NCBI GenBank assembly: GCA_963542675.1
Contig: CAUTXC010000003.1
Coordinates: 1 to 62,789 of the forward strand
DNA: 62,789 nt
Direction: 5' to 3'
From: Saccharimonas sp963542675
GTDB lineage: Bacteria; Patescibacteriota; Saccharimonadia; Saccharimonadales; Saccharimonadaceae
In this document: piece after piece, positions 1 to 8,050 of the stretch
Layout: every line of letters starts with the position of its first letter
Numbering within the stretch: the first letter of the stretch is position 1
The notes under the pieces: generated by a model
Told to the model about the DNA's origin: nothing
The model's database searches: none
What the model saw: only the letters and a program-made list of their open reading frames with translations
Program-made: the position numbers and the translations under genes

Positions 1-540
1 GATCCAGAGCTTTTTCGTTCTGTCCAGGTTGCGCCAGCGTCGGTAGAGGTGTAGATGGTACCACCATCAACTATGGCGACTAATTTATTACCATCGGCTG
101 AGCTAGCAACTGAAGACCATTTTCGGGATCCAGAGCTTTTTCGTTCTGTCCAGGTTGCGCCAGCGTCGGTAGAGGTGTAGACGGAATGGTCTTTAGCTGT
201 CGCTACTAGCTTGTTGCCGTCAGCAGAACTAGCGACTGCAGTCCAGTTATACGACCCAGGTACTCCACGTGCCGTCCAAGTTGCACCAGCGTTGGATGAC
301 GTGTAGATATAGCCACCCCAATCATACACTGCGGCTAATTTATTGCCGTCAGCCGAGCTAGCGACTGCTATCCAGTTACGATCCCCCGACCCAGAGCGCT
401 CGGCCCAGGTTGCGCCAGCATCAGATGAGGTGTAGATCTTACCACCCCATGCCGTTGCGGCTAATTTATTACCGTCAGATGAGCTAGCAATCGACGTCCA
501 CATCCGAGAGCCAGCAGCCTCACGCTTCGACCATTCTGCA
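1..540. repeat. 126-bp tandem repeats encoding Asp-box units
   Basis: Imperfect repeats start near 1, 127, 253, 379 and 505, a 126-bp (42-codon) period in phase with the overlapping gene. Positions 1-55 and 127-181 are identical base for base, so these two units duplicated or were homogenised recently. The other units are more diverged. The array continues beyond the window edge. Confidence 0.5.
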
Positions 541-1583
541 CCTGTCCCTGCTGCTGGTATTTCGGCTGGCTGTGTGCCTGCACCCCTTTGGAAGACACGA
601 ACATAGTCGATGAGCATCGTTTGTTTTGGAAAAGTATCCGAAGGAGATATTGGCTTCTGCTCCTCATCTTTCTCTACATAATCATTCAAGATAAAGCGCC
701 AACCAGCGTCAAATGTTTGCTTGATCAACTCCTTATCAGCCAATGTTGTCAGCTTCACCGATGGCGTACGCTCAATGTCTTTGTGATTCGTTGGGCTTGC
801 GTGGTAGTTGTACGCTGTGATTGGCTTGTCATCAATGAAGTATTTAACTGTCTCACCATCATACTCAACCGCCCATGTGTGCCACTCATAGGCGAGCGAA
901 CCTGACTTAGAACCCGCCTTGTGTTCGTCGCTATGGATAATCCTTCGTGTTCGCCAACCATTCTTCCAGTTACCAGAAACACCGTGGTGGTAGCATGTTG
1001 CGTGAGTACTCGACCACGTATACGCCGGTGTATACGAATACCATTCGATGATGTCTAGCTCACCATATGGGTCATTAGCGTTGGGATTATGATGACAATT
1101 TTGCAATGAATTGCCATTAACCATCCATAGCGATGGCCGCGTTCCGTTTTTTCCATTCCAGTTAAATTTGGCACGAATCTCAGCCCGGAATGGTTTTGTG
1201 CCATCAACGACTTTAGTCTTATTTGTCACGCGACCACTGAGGTATCGCGTCATTTTGCCGCTTGGGCATGGTGCTTCGCTGACATTAGAATCATTTAGCG
1301 GCTCGTCAAGATTTGCAACACAGTGGCGCTGCGTTTTTATCTCTAGATAGTCGTTATCAACAACTTTTACATTGCTTGGATTATAGGCTAAGTGATTACC
1401 GCCATAATTGTCTCGGTTCTGCTGCAAGACATCCCATCCACTGGGTACTGAGGTCCCTTTGAACTCCTCGTTCCACACGACTCCCCATTGATTTGAGTTT
1501 GCATTGGTATTACTGCTGCATGCTAATGCAACCAGCAAAATACTACCAGCCGCTACCAGCGCTATGACTGACCGTTTTACCAT
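1..1583 (-). CDS. Exported GH16-like glycoside hydrolase with Asp-box (BNR) repeats, lipoprotein, partial
   Basis: The frame is open from the ATG at 1583 to the window edge, so the C-terminus is missing (about 527 residues seen). It begins MVKRSVIALVAAG with a hydrophobic stretch ending LVALAC, an acceptable lipobox with Cys at residue 22. Residues about 30-320 look like a GH16 beta-glucanase/laminarinase domain. The GH16 catalytic signature is present as GELDIIEW, giving the expected E-x-D-x-x-E pattern. After residue about 350 there are 42-residue repeats, each with an Asp-box (S-x-D/N-A-G-A-T-W) and a WSSVASSADGNKL-type segment. The start has purine-rich SD sequence (GGAG and GAGGAG) just upstream. 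Family knowledge: GH16 enzymes cut beta-1,3/1,4-glucans or galactans. The likely role is a surface enzyme acting on host or matrix glycans (inference). Substrate is unknown. Confidence 0.5.
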   Translation of the reverse strand, partial: MVKRSVIALVAAGSILLVALACSSNTNANSNQWGVVWNEEFKGTSVPSGWDVLQQNRDNYGGNHLAYNPSNVKVVDNDYLEIKTQRHCVANLDEPLNDSNVSEAPCPSGKMTRYLSGRVTNKTKVVDGTKPFRAEIRAKFNWNGKNGTRPSLWMVNGNSLQNCHHNPNANDPYGELDIIEWYSYTPAYTWSSTHATCYHHGVSGNWKNGWRTRRIIHSDEHKAGSKSGSLAYEWHTWAVEYDGETVKYFIDDKPITAYNYHASPTNHKDIERTPSVKLTTLADKELIKQTFDAGWRFILNDYVEKDEEQKPISPSDTFPKQTMLIDYVRVFQRGAGTQPAEIPAAGTGAEWSKREAAGSRMWTSIASSSDGNKLAATAWGGKIYTSSDAGATWAERSGSGDRNWIAVASSADGNKLAAVYDWGGYIYTSSNAGATWTARGVPGSYNWTAVASSADGNKLVATAKDHSVYTSTDAGATWTERKSSGSRKWSSVASSADGNKLVAIVDGGTIYTSTDAGATWTERKSSG

Positions 1584-1810
1584 CTCCTCTTTCTCCTTGT
1601 TTTTATCCTAAAACCCTTGTCGTCATTGTAGCGTTAGCATCCTTTATTTGCAAGTGCAACTGCGAGCAAAGTGGCTTAATACAATTTTAGACCCACACAA
1701 TAATCCAGACCTGGTATCGATTTTATACAATAATGGACGGCCTACTGTGATCACTCGGCTCGCTACTTTAGCCTGACAAAAAGCGTATTGAGAACCTCCT
1801 ATTGGAGGTA

Positions 1811-2611
1811 TTACCACTGATAGAGCTGGTCACCTGCAGTAATTGCTGCTGCGAGCGTCTCAGCCCGCCGGAGACGCCAATACGCCATTACTGCATAGAT
1901 AAGAACTGCTACACCACCGGTCAGCACTGCGTAACCCACGCCGCGCACAACCCGTGTATCACTCCCTTGGATAAATATCACATAGAGCGAAACTGCACCC
2001 ACCAGTGGTGCTGCCGCTGCTGCAACCACCGCCCAGCGTGCCCGCACTACACGCTTACTAGCAAATGTCCGGGTATGCTGGCGTCGCGCCCAGACTGCAG
2101 CGACTGCCGCCACGAGTCCAGCACCAATCACCATAAACAAGTAGAGGCGATTCGTCGCTTGGTTGGCATCGTCTACTGTTGTATTAAGCACACCAACGGC
2201 TGAGTCATACTGACTCACCGCTGTTTCTACATCTGTCAAATAGACTGCTGCAGCCTGCGTATCTTTGCTAGCAAAGGTTTGCGGAGCACGCCCAAGAAGC
2301 GTCTTGACGGCTGAGGCTTTTTCCTTCACAGCTGCCGCATGACGGCTATACTCATCGCCAAGCTGCGTAGAAAATGAGTGCCCGGCTACTACCGCAAAGG
2401 CTACTGCAGCCTGCTTGGCTCGTTCATCAATAGAGTCTTTCTTGGGCTGAGTGGCATAAAGCTCACGTGTAAAGGCTTGATAGGCTGTGCTCGCTCGCTT
2501 AACCACTGTAATGTCGGCTTGGTTAGCCAGTGGCGTTGCATGAGCCTGAGCACTGCCAACACCAAGTGCTGCTAATATGATGAGTGTTCCTGCAAGCAGC
2601 CAACGCCTCAT
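1811..2611 (-). CDS. Exported membrane protein of unknown function downstream of grpE
   Basis: I do not recognise the family. The protein (266 aa from the ATG at 2611) has an N-terminal signal or anchor (LLAGTLIILAALG, then AQA). A helical, Ala/Lys-rich extracytoplasmic part spans about residues 30-150. Three hydrophobic segments follow in the C-terminal half, and the end is charged. A GTG at 2620 would be a longer start, but the SD sequence GGAG (2621-2624) lies 9 nt from the ATG at 2611 and overlaps the grpE stop codon. ATG is therefore preferred, and translation is probably coupled to grpE. Its place in the hrcA-grpE heat-shock transcript suggests envelope-stress expression, which is only inferred from position. 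Confidence 0.5.
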   Translation of the reverse strand: MRRWLLAGTLIILAALGVGSAQAHATPLANQADITVVKRASTAYQAFTRELYATQPKKDSIDERAKQAAVAFAVVAGHSFSTQLGDEYSRHAAAVKEKASAVKTLLGRAPQTFASKDTQAAAVYLTDVETAVSQYDSAVGVLNTTVDDANQATNRLYLFMVIGAGLVAAVAAVWARRQHTRTFASKRVVRARWAVVAAAAAPLVGAVSLYVIFIQGSDTRVVRGVGYAVLTGGVAVLIYAVMAYWRLRRAETLAAAITAGDQLYQW

Positions 2612-2622
2612 CCCGCTCACTC

Positions 2623-3099
2623 CTACGGCTGCCGGCTGACCCGCACCATAGCATGGCGCAGGACGTGGCCATCAAGCTTATAGCCGCGCTGCAGCTCTTC
2701 ACTAATAATTTCTTTGTCGCCACCTTCATCATCCATCGAGACGGCTTCGTGGAGGTCTGGATCAAACTCCGTCGCGCCAAGCTCAACCACGATCGGCTCA
2801 AGCTTGAACTCTGCCATCAAGCCATCGAGCTTCTTCGACATCGCTACTACTCCACTTGCCCATGTGTCGTTCTGGAGCTTCTTGGGGACGTTGGCAGTGG
2901 CGCGCTCGATCGTATCAATCACAGGCAAGAGCTTGCGAATTGCCTGCTGAGCACCTGCTGCTTTGGCCTGGGATTTTTCGGCGTCAACGCGTTTGCGATA
3001 ATTCTCAAAGTCTGCTCTGGTGCGCTGCAGATCCTGCGTGAGCTCACCAATCTGCTGTTCAAGCTCTGTTGTATTTGGCGCTTTCTTGTGTTTTGTCAT
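2623..3099 (-). CDS. grpE: Nucleotide exchange factor GrpE
   Basis: GrpE is the ADP/ATP exchange factor of the DnaK chaperone in the cytoplasm. The protein (158 aa from the ATG at 3099) has the family layout: a charged N-terminal tail, a long coiled coil (LEQQIGELTQDLQRTRADFE onward), and a C-terminal beta domain with the hallmark FDPDLHEAV. Two ATGs compete. The one at 3108 touches the SD sequence AGGAGG, whereas 3099 has a 10-nt gap, so 3099 is preferred. It lies downstream of hrcA in the same direction, with its own -10 element between them. dnaK and dnaJ are not in this window. Confidence 0.5.
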   Translation of the reverse strand: MTKHKKAPNTTELEQQIGELTQDLQRTRADFENYRKRVDAEKSQAKAAGAQQAIRKLLPVIDTIERATANVPKKLQNDTWASGVVAMSKKLDGLMAEFKLEPIVVELGATEFDPDLHEAVSMDDEGGDKEIISEELQRGYKLDGHVLRHAMVRVSRQP

Positions 3100-3137
3100 C
3101 GATATCATTCCTCCTGCCTAGTGGTGTTCCCTGTGGT

Positions 3138-3156
3138 ACTGAGCAGCCTGCTCAGT
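3138..3156 (-). promoter_or_regulatory. Perfect inverted repeat in the grpE 5' leader
   Basis: ACTGAGCAG and CTGCTCAGT are exact inverted copies separated by one base, lying between the grpE -10 element and its start. It could be a leader hairpin or an operator; there is no U-tract to make it a terminator. Its role is unknown. Confidence 0.5.
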
Positions 3157-3172
3157 CGTCATTATCCTTCAT

Positions 3173-3178
3173 AGTATA
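3173..3178 (-). promoter_or_regulatory. -10 element upstream of grpE (TATACT)
   Basis: TATACT on the minus strand, preceded by GC (the recurrent GCTATACT form of this genome). Unlike most promoters here it leaves a leader of roughly 65 nt before grpE. No good -35 box is seen. Confidence 0.5.
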
Positions 3179-3213
3179 GCACGGCTGCGGCGCAAATAAC
3201 AGTGGTCGTGCCA

Positions 3214-3924
3214 TCATAATATCTCTTCCAGCATCACCCCAGTGCGCTTGACCAGCTCGATGGTACGGCGGTAGTGCTGGCGCATGGGACCAATCACGCC
3301 GATGTAGCTGCGGTCGCTATAGGGCGAGCGAAATTTGCTAATGATGAGCGTCGCATCGCTGCTCTTGCCGATGGGATTCTCACTGCCGATGAAGACATTG
3401 AGTGGTTCGTTGGGCCGAGCTTCGCGCAGCCACGGCTCGATATTGTCAATCAAATGCGCTACTGATTGGACATGCTTGCCCTCAAGAAATTCTGGCTGGC
3501 TAAAGAGCCGGCTAATGCCATTCATATAGAGTTCACTGCCGATGGTAGCAAAGCCCAAGTTACCCGTGAGCTCGACGAGGCTATCCACCGCACTGCGAAT
3601 GGCTCGATCGGCTGCATCGAGATGTGAGTTGACGTGCGCTTCGATAGCCTTGGTGCTACGGTCAATCCCGCTAGGGAGCTCGCTCATCTGGGCGTTGGTG
3701 ATGCCATTGACATAGAAGCGGTAGCCCTTGCTGGTGGGGATACGCCCAGCACTGGTGTGCGGCGCTTTAACAAAGCCCATCTCCTCGAGCTTAGCCATCT
3801 CGCTACGAATGGTTGCACTAGACACCCCAAATAGCTTCGCCAGCGTCACGCTCCCCACAGGGGCAGCAATCTCGGCGTATTGCTCGATGATAGCAGAAAG
3901 AATCGCTTGTTGCCGTTCTGTCAT
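3214..3924 (-). CDS. hrcA: Heat-inducible transcription repressor HrcA (short form)
   Basis: HrcA represses heat-shock operons by binding CIRCE. The protein (236 aa) starts MTERQQAILSAIIEQYAE, the typical HrcA winged-helix N-terminus, followed by PVGSVTLAKLF and SSATIRSEMAKLEEMGFVK. The C-terminal ligand-binding part includes the conserved IGVIGPMRQHYRRTIELV region. It is about 100 residues shorter than Bacillus HrcA, with a reduced central domain. The ATG at 3924 is chosen because a TATAAT ends 6 nt upstream. The longer in-frame start at 3960 would lie inside the -35 box. A CIRCE element covers the -35 box, so autoregulation is very likely. Confidence 0.5.
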   Translation of the reverse strand: MTERQQAILSAIIEQYAEIAAPVGSVTLAKLFGVSSATIRSEMAKLEEMGFVKAPHTSAGRIPTSKGYRFYVNGITNAQMSELPSGIDRSTKAIEAHVNSHLDAADRAIRSAVDSLVELTGNLGFATIGSELYMNGISRLFSQPEFLEGKHVQSVAHLIDNIEPWLREARPNEPLNVFIGSENPIGKSSDATLIISKFRSPYSDRSYIGVIGPMRQHYRRTIELVKRTGVMLEEIL

Positions 3925-3930
3925 AGCCGC

Positions 3931-3960
3931 ATTATAGCGCAGAATTGGCACTCTCGTCAA
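3931..3960 (-). promoter_or_regulatory. hrcA promoter (TTGACG - 18 bp - TATAAT), leaderless geometry
   Basis: On the minus strand the -35 TTGACG (3955-3960) and the -10 TATAAT (3931-3936) are separated by 18 bp. The -10 ends 6 nt before the ATG at 3924, so transcription should start at the start codon. The CIRCE operator overlaps the -35 box. Confidence 0.5.
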
Positions 3961-3971
3961 TAGAGTGCTAA
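3945..3971. promoter_or_regulatory. CIRCE operator (HrcA-binding site)
   Basis: TTGGCACTC - 9 nt - GAGTGCTAA. This matches the canonical CIRCE inverted repeat TTAGCACTC-N9-GAGTGCTAA with one mismatch in the left arm. It sits over the hrcA -35 region, where bound HrcA would block RNA polymerase. Confidence 0.5.
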
Positions 3972-4042
3972 TAAGCTAGTGGAAGATGTAGTCTATTTCT
4001 TGCTGCTGAGCTTCGTCTGCTAGCGAGACGTGTCACAGCGAT

Positions 4043-4465
4043 CTATCCTTCCGCTCCTTGGTCGTCGAGATCGCGATGCAGGAGCGATGGCGACATACAT
4101 GCAGTGATCTTCACCTCTACTACCTTGCCATTTCTTTCTACTGTTTCGCACATTGAGGCGAGTCCTTCACAATGAGCAATGAGCTGGCTCAGTTCATCTC
4201 TCGCCTGCAGATTTTCCTGTTTGAGTCTATCTATAGCATCCATAATGACTCTTCCTTGTTCGGGATCCTCATCTTCTGCAGCGCGGTTAAAATAGTTCCT
4301 CAAAATCTCATTATGCTCCCAGGCTACCGCAGCTATCTTACAGCGCAACTCGGCTGCTCGCGGGCAGCCGTAGCACTGCTTGGGGATATAAGAAGCTGCA
4401 GATATATCTGGCTCATCAAGCTCCTCCACAATGCCATAAAATTCTCGTTCTTTATCTGATGTCAT
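4043..4465 (-). CDS. Hypothetical protein, Cys-motif paralogue A
   Basis: No family recognised. The protein (about 140 aa from the ATG at 4465) begins MTSDKEREFYGIVEEL and carries the motif IPKQCYGCPRAAELRC, followed by a helical, acidic middle and a C-terminal CMSPS. No signal peptide or membrane segment is seen. The upstream gene at 4514-5080 shares the same order of elements (FYGI, IPxxCxxCP, K-A-W helix, CMSP), so the two arose by tandem duplication. The CxxC plus a further Cys could bind a metal or form disulfides; nothing else in the sequence indicates a function. Confidence 0.5.
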   Translation of the reverse strand: MTSDKEREFYGIVEELDEPDISAASYIPKQCYGCPRAAELRCKIAAVAWEHNEILRNYFNRAAEDEDPEQGRVIMDAIDRLKQENLQARDELSQLIAHCEGLASMCETVERNGKVVEVKITACMSPSLLHRDLDDQGAEG

Positions 4466-4513
4466 CAGTGTTTTGCATATCCCTCTGTCGTTATTTATTG
4501 GCAAAATAGACTG

Positions 4514-5080
4514 CTATTGGTCGGAGGTATCTGATTCGAATGAGTCCTGCTCACCTCTGCCAGTACGATGGACTATCGCTGCTTCGTTACTCTCTCCGAC
4601 AGGCATAGTGTGTGAGCCGCACACCTCTACAACCGTTTTTCCATCCGGACTCATGCATTTTATAATTCCAGGGCAGCCTGCTGTTTGCTTTTCTATTCCT
4701 GGCAGCAGCTGATTGAACGCGGCACCCCCTATAGCAAGCTTCATCTCTACGATCTTCCCATACTCAGCTCGTGCCTCTTCTAGCCGCTTTGGGTCCTCTA
4801 GGATCTGCTCTATCTCCTCCTCAGACATGCCTTGCACTCGTAGCCATGTTGTAATATCGTCTGCCGTCTCCAGCGCTGTACGCTCCAGCGCTTTCTTCTG
4901 TGCCCATGCCGTTTTGAGCGCCTCTATTGTCCCTGCCAGCAGTGGGCACTTTCGACATTTTTCAGGGATATTGCTATCAAGATCAAGATCCGTACTCAGC
5001 CCACCAATAATACCGTAAAAATCACCAAGCTGCTCTGTCACAATATCAGGTAGTGTAGCGATTTTTTGCCCTGTTGTCAA
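4514..5080 (-). CDS. Hypothetical protein, Cys-motif paralogue B
   Basis: Unknown family, paralogous to the next gene at 4043-4465. It contains FYGIIGGLSTD, IPEKCRKCPLLAG, a long charged helical region, and a C-terminal block GCPGIIKCMSPDGK followed by VVEVCGS. It has more Cys in the C-terminal part than its paralogue. The start is uncertain. The longest frame begins with TTG at 5080. A GTG at 5041 would give an N-terminus (MTEQLGDFYG) that matches the paralogue (MTSDKEREFYG) much better. The 240 bp upstream (5081-5322) contains no gene I can support. Confidence 0.5.
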   Translation of the reverse strand: MTTGQKIATLPDIVTEQLGDFYGIIGGLSTDLDLDSNIPEKCRKCPLLAGTIEALKTAWAQKKALERTALETADDITTWLRVQGMSEEEIEQILEDPKRLEEARAEYGKIVEMKLAIGGAAFNQLLPGIEKQTAGCPGIIKCMSPDGKTVVEVCGSHTMPVGESNEAAIVHRTGRGEQDSFESDTSDQ

Positions 5081-5322
5081 TCTGAGTGAATTTGAGCTGC
5101 CAAAGCTTTGTCAGTTCTCGCACCTCTCGTTGTTATCACCCTTTTCCTGGAACATTGGTAATGATGAATATTATTCGTGAGTATTCAGCTCTTATCCCTG
5201 AGGCTAGGGTTAATTGTTACGATCGATAGTAGCTTTATCAGATACAATAGACTACCCTCTTTGCCCGCACCAGAGTAGAAACAGCGTAACAGTACCGAGC
5301 ATAGCCTACAAATCTGCGGCCA

Positions 5323-6753
5323 TTACTTTCCACTGCGTGCCCGCGTGAAGCGCCGGGCAGCGTCGGTGGAGAACATGAGCACGATGACAATGTTGATACC
5401 AATGAAGAGCAGTGTGCCAGCAGCCGACCACGTGACCCTGCCAATAGTTAGCCCAAATGAACTAATCACCGCTGCAAGGCTGGCAATGCTCATCAGCAAA
5501 ATCCGCGAGCGGTCGCTGCCACGGAAGGTTAGCCCCGCAAGAAAAATCACGATGCCAATCCATGTCGTAGATACAATGGCTGAGATAGTCGCTACGATAT
5601 GCGTGGTACTCTCAATACTCTGCAGCGGCAGTCCACTGTCGTGAAAGATCCGCACCACCTCCATACGCAAGTGGCTAAAGTTGAGAATCTCGAAGAAGGT
5701 ACTCATCGTGGCTACAGCAATCGCCAGGCCAATCATAATAATCCCAAGGGCGATCTGTGGTGGGCGGCGGCTCAAAAATTGCGACATGAGAGTAGCGTGT
5801 TCATCAGGCATAGTCTCATGCGTCGTTGCGTCGAGGATTAGATCGGAGGGTGCGTCTTCATCTTCGCTTGCCTTGGCACGGACGCGGCCAAGCTCAATAA
5901 CGGGCAGGTCGCCATCGGTGATAATGTTGTCTCCACCCCCGTTGCGCGAGTGGTAGCCCGTTGAGAAATCCTCCAGCACCGTCAGCTCAATCGAACGAAG
6001 CGCACGCGTGACTGTCTTGACGACGTAGTTGCGCTCGATGTCGGTATTTTCGTCGATCTTGTGCGTCACTTGCAACGTAAAGATTGATAGCCCCACACTC
6101 TTGTCGTACGTACCAGCCGCCAGCCAGTCCACCTGATGCCCGCCGGGCAACAACCACCCCTGGGGGCAGCGCCAAAAGCGCACGTGGTGGCGCTTGCCTG
6201 GGTTGCCATCGATCTCCTGCTGATAGGCAAAGTCCTGCTGCCGGCCAAATAGTACTAGGGGTGAGACTGGTGCATTAGGATAGCTGCGGCGAGTCAGTGT
6301 GGCAAGGATGATCCGCCACGACGAGCGCACCGTCACGTCATCAGCCAGCGCCCAGCCGGCGGCCGTCATGGCACGGTGTAACTGGGCCTCGCTACCGCGA
6401 AAAGCGAGGTTAACCGGATCTCCGAGGAGGCCATCTGTGGTGCGTGTTCGGCCAATGAAATAATTAGGCACATAAATACTGCTTAAGATACGGTGCAAGC
6501 GCGGCAATGCAAAATATGCCGTAATCACCCACACCACAGCAAAGAACCCTACCAGCCACCAGCCACCAGTGTGCCAGCCCTCGCGCCACACCAACCAAAC
6601 AAACCAAAATGACGCCACCCCCGCAAAAATAAAGAACCCTTGATCGACCAACGCCGTGGGCGACCACACTGGTCGGCGCAGCGCCAGAGATGAACGCTGC
6701 TTATGTTCTGCATCACCTAGCTCAGCGGCAGCATGCGTGGCTGGCTTACTCAT
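5323..6753 (-). CDS. Polytopic membrane protein of unknown function
   Basis: A 476-aa protein of no recognised family. After a cytoplasmic N-terminus there are two membrane segments at about residues 38-85. A large soluble middle (about 90-330) follows, with no motif I can name and many Trp and aromatic residues. Four more hydrophobic segments lie between about 335 and 460, and the tail is basic. Its start overlaps the gmk stop by 4 nt, so it is translated from the gmk mRNA. It was probably retained as an operon partner rather than for nucleotide metabolism. No signal peptide cleavage site is obvious. Confidence 0.5.
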   Translation of the reverse strand: MSKPATHAAAELGDAEHKQRSSLALRRPVWSPTALVDQGFFIFAGVASFWFVWLVWREGWHTGGWWLVGFFAVVWVITAYFALPRLHRILSSIYVPNYFIGRTRTTDGLLGDPVNLAFRGSEAQLHRAMTAAGWALADDVTVRSSWRIILATLTRRSYPNAPVSPLVLFGRQQDFAYQQEIDGNPGKRHHVRFWRCPQGWLLPGGHQVDWLAAGTYDKSVGLSIFTLQVTHKIDENTDIERNYVVKTVTRALRSIELTVLEDFSTGYHSRNGGGDNIITDGDLPVIELGRVRAKASEDEDAPSDLILDATTHETMPDEHATLMSQFLSRRPPQIALGIIMIGLAIAVATMSTFFEILNFSHLRMEVVRIFHDSGLPLQSIESTTHIVATISAIVSTTWIGIVIFLAGLTFRGSDRSRILLMSIASLAAVISSFGLTIGRVTWSAAGTLLFIGINIVIVLMFSTDAARRFTRARSGK

Positions 6754-7475
6754 ACATGCTCCGGGTGCTCGCGCAAGAGGCTATCGAGCAAGTCTCGCGC
6801 CGCCAAGCGAGCTTCGTCGTCCTTGCGATTATACACATCCGGCTTGGAGGCAATCGCCCGCACAATGCGCGCCGTCTCGTCGATATCATCGTTGATGACG
6901 AAGTGGTAGTATGGAACTTCGAGTGCGTGGGTAATCTCGCGGATTGCACTGGTATAGCGCTTGGGCCACTCACGATCAAACTCCGCCTGCGAGGTATAGC
7001 GCACACTGAGGCGCCGCTGCCACTCCTGGAAGTTCGGCGGCAAGAGAAATATCGCGACCACACCTGGAGAAAGCTTCTTATACTCATCAACACCCTGCAC
7101 ATCAATATCCGTCACTGCAATCTTACCTGCATCGCGAATATCCTGAATCTGCCTGACGCCTGTACCATAGAGCGTCCCATGGACAAACTTTGCCTCGACA
7201 AAGGCACGACTCTGCAGCAGCTCTGCAGCAGTTGCTTCATCAATATAATGATAGTCGACTCCCTTTTGCTCCCACACACCTTTGTTTTGGCGAGGCTGAC
7301 GGGTGGTGTACGAGACGATATCGGCAAACTCGGTGCTCGCGAGCAACCGCTGCTTAGTCGTATCCTTGCCGGCCCCAGAAATGCCAACGAGCAGCACAAT
7401 CCTTGTGTCACACACAAGCTGGCGCACTGCCTCGGTCGGCTGATACTGTTCGATAAGTGATTGAAGATTCGTCAT
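6750..7475 (-). CDS. gmk: Guanylate kinase
   Basis: Guanylate kinase converts GMP (dGMP) to GDP with ATP. The P-loop GISGAGKDT is near residue 31, followed by the GMP-binding SYTTRQPRQNKGVWEQKGVDYH region and DIDVQGVDEYKK, both typical of the family. The C-terminus (about 40 residues after the lid) is longer than in E. coli Gmk. Three ATGs lie close together (7502, 7481, 7475). The ATG at 7475 is favoured because a TATGAT ends 6 nt before it. The membrane protein gene follows with a 4-nt overlap. Confidence 0.5.
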   Translation of the reverse strand: MTNLQSLIEQYQPTEAVRQLVCDTRIVLLVGISGAGKDTTKQRLLASTEFADIVSYTTRQPRQNKGVWEQKGVDYHYIDEATAAELLQSRAFVEAKFVHGTLYGTGVRQIQDIRDAGKIAVTDIDVQGVDEYKKLSPGVVAIFLLPPNFQEWQRRLSVRYTSQAEFDREWPKRYTSAIREITHALEVPYYHFVINDDIDETARIVRAIASKPDVYNRKDDEARLAARDLLDSLLREHPEHV

Positions 7476-7481
7476 AGTCAT

Positions 7482-7487
7482 ATCATA
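7482..7487 (-). promoter_or_regulatory. -10 element of gmk (TATGAT), 6 nt before ATG
   Basis: TATGAT on the minus strand with a 6-nt spacer to the ATG at 7475. A second TATCAT lies a few bases upstream and could serve the ATG at 7481, so the exact start is uncertain. Confidence 0.5.
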
Positions 7488-7537
7488 TTTATGATAGCAC
7501 ATCGCAGAGAGTGGCTTCTCACCCTTGCCGTAAGAAG

Positions 7538-7975
7538 TTAGTTATTATTCTTGATATTGTCTAGATCTATATGAAAGTAGTCTCCCAGGAACTCTTGGGA
7601 GTACTGATCGATATCTGTCATGTGTCCTCCGATACGCACACAATCAGGCATCCCCATATAATCTGGTTTCGTTACAGCGTGATGTCGCTTGTGCGCAATA
7701 ATCAACGACGGTTGGAGCTGCTGCCCAGGTCTAAACTCATGATTAATCATTGCTGCGATCTCCTCTTCTCTACCGCGCGTTTGGTATGCCCACTGGCCAC
7801 GGGCAATTGACTGCGCCGTGCGTCGTGCATCCGCATAGTGACGAGTAAAATGCACTGGCATGCCGTCAAGAGTAAACGCATCGTTGCCATTGCTCAATTC
7901 TAGCGCAAGCCGCGCTAAGCTCACTGCTCGCCAATACCGATAATCGCGCTCTCTCTGCAGGTGGCACATTGTCAT
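7538..7975 (-). CDS. Hypothetical protein
   Basis: A 145-aa soluble protein with no family I recognise. It is rich in His, Arg and Tyr, without signal peptide or membrane segment. It begins MTMCHLQRERDYRYWR and ends in an acidic, Asn-rich tail. An in-frame TAG lies just upstream, so the start must be at or after 7975. It is located between the C-terminal half of lepA and gmk, all on the minus strand. Codon use looks like that of its neighbours. Whether it is really expressed is moderately supported only by length and lack of a better alternative frame. Confidence 0.5.
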   Translation of the reverse strand: MTMCHLQRERDYRYWRAVSLARLALELSNGNDAFTLDGMPVHFTRHYADARRTAQSIARGQWAYQTRGREEEIAAMINHEFRPGQQLQPSLIIAHKRHHAVTKPDYMGMPDCVRIGGHMTDIDQYSQEFLGDYFHIDLDNIKNNN

Positions 7976-8050
7976 ACACGAGCGCTCTGTCTATATCGGC
8001 CACCAATCGGTCATAACGTATCTGCACTTGCACACAGCTCCTGTTAGTTG

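Noticed and set aside
1..181. Exact direct repeats suggesting a CRISPR or mobile-element repeat
   Set aside because: The 126-bp period is a multiple of three, in phase with the Asp-box coding frame, and there are no spacers.
2584..3174. 196-codon open frame on the plus strand
   Set aside because: Antisense to grpE, which has the FDPDLHEAV signature and an SD sequence.
6690..7460. 256-codon open frame on the plus strand
   Set aside because: It is antisense to gmk and the start of the membrane protein; the gmk motifs decide the strand.
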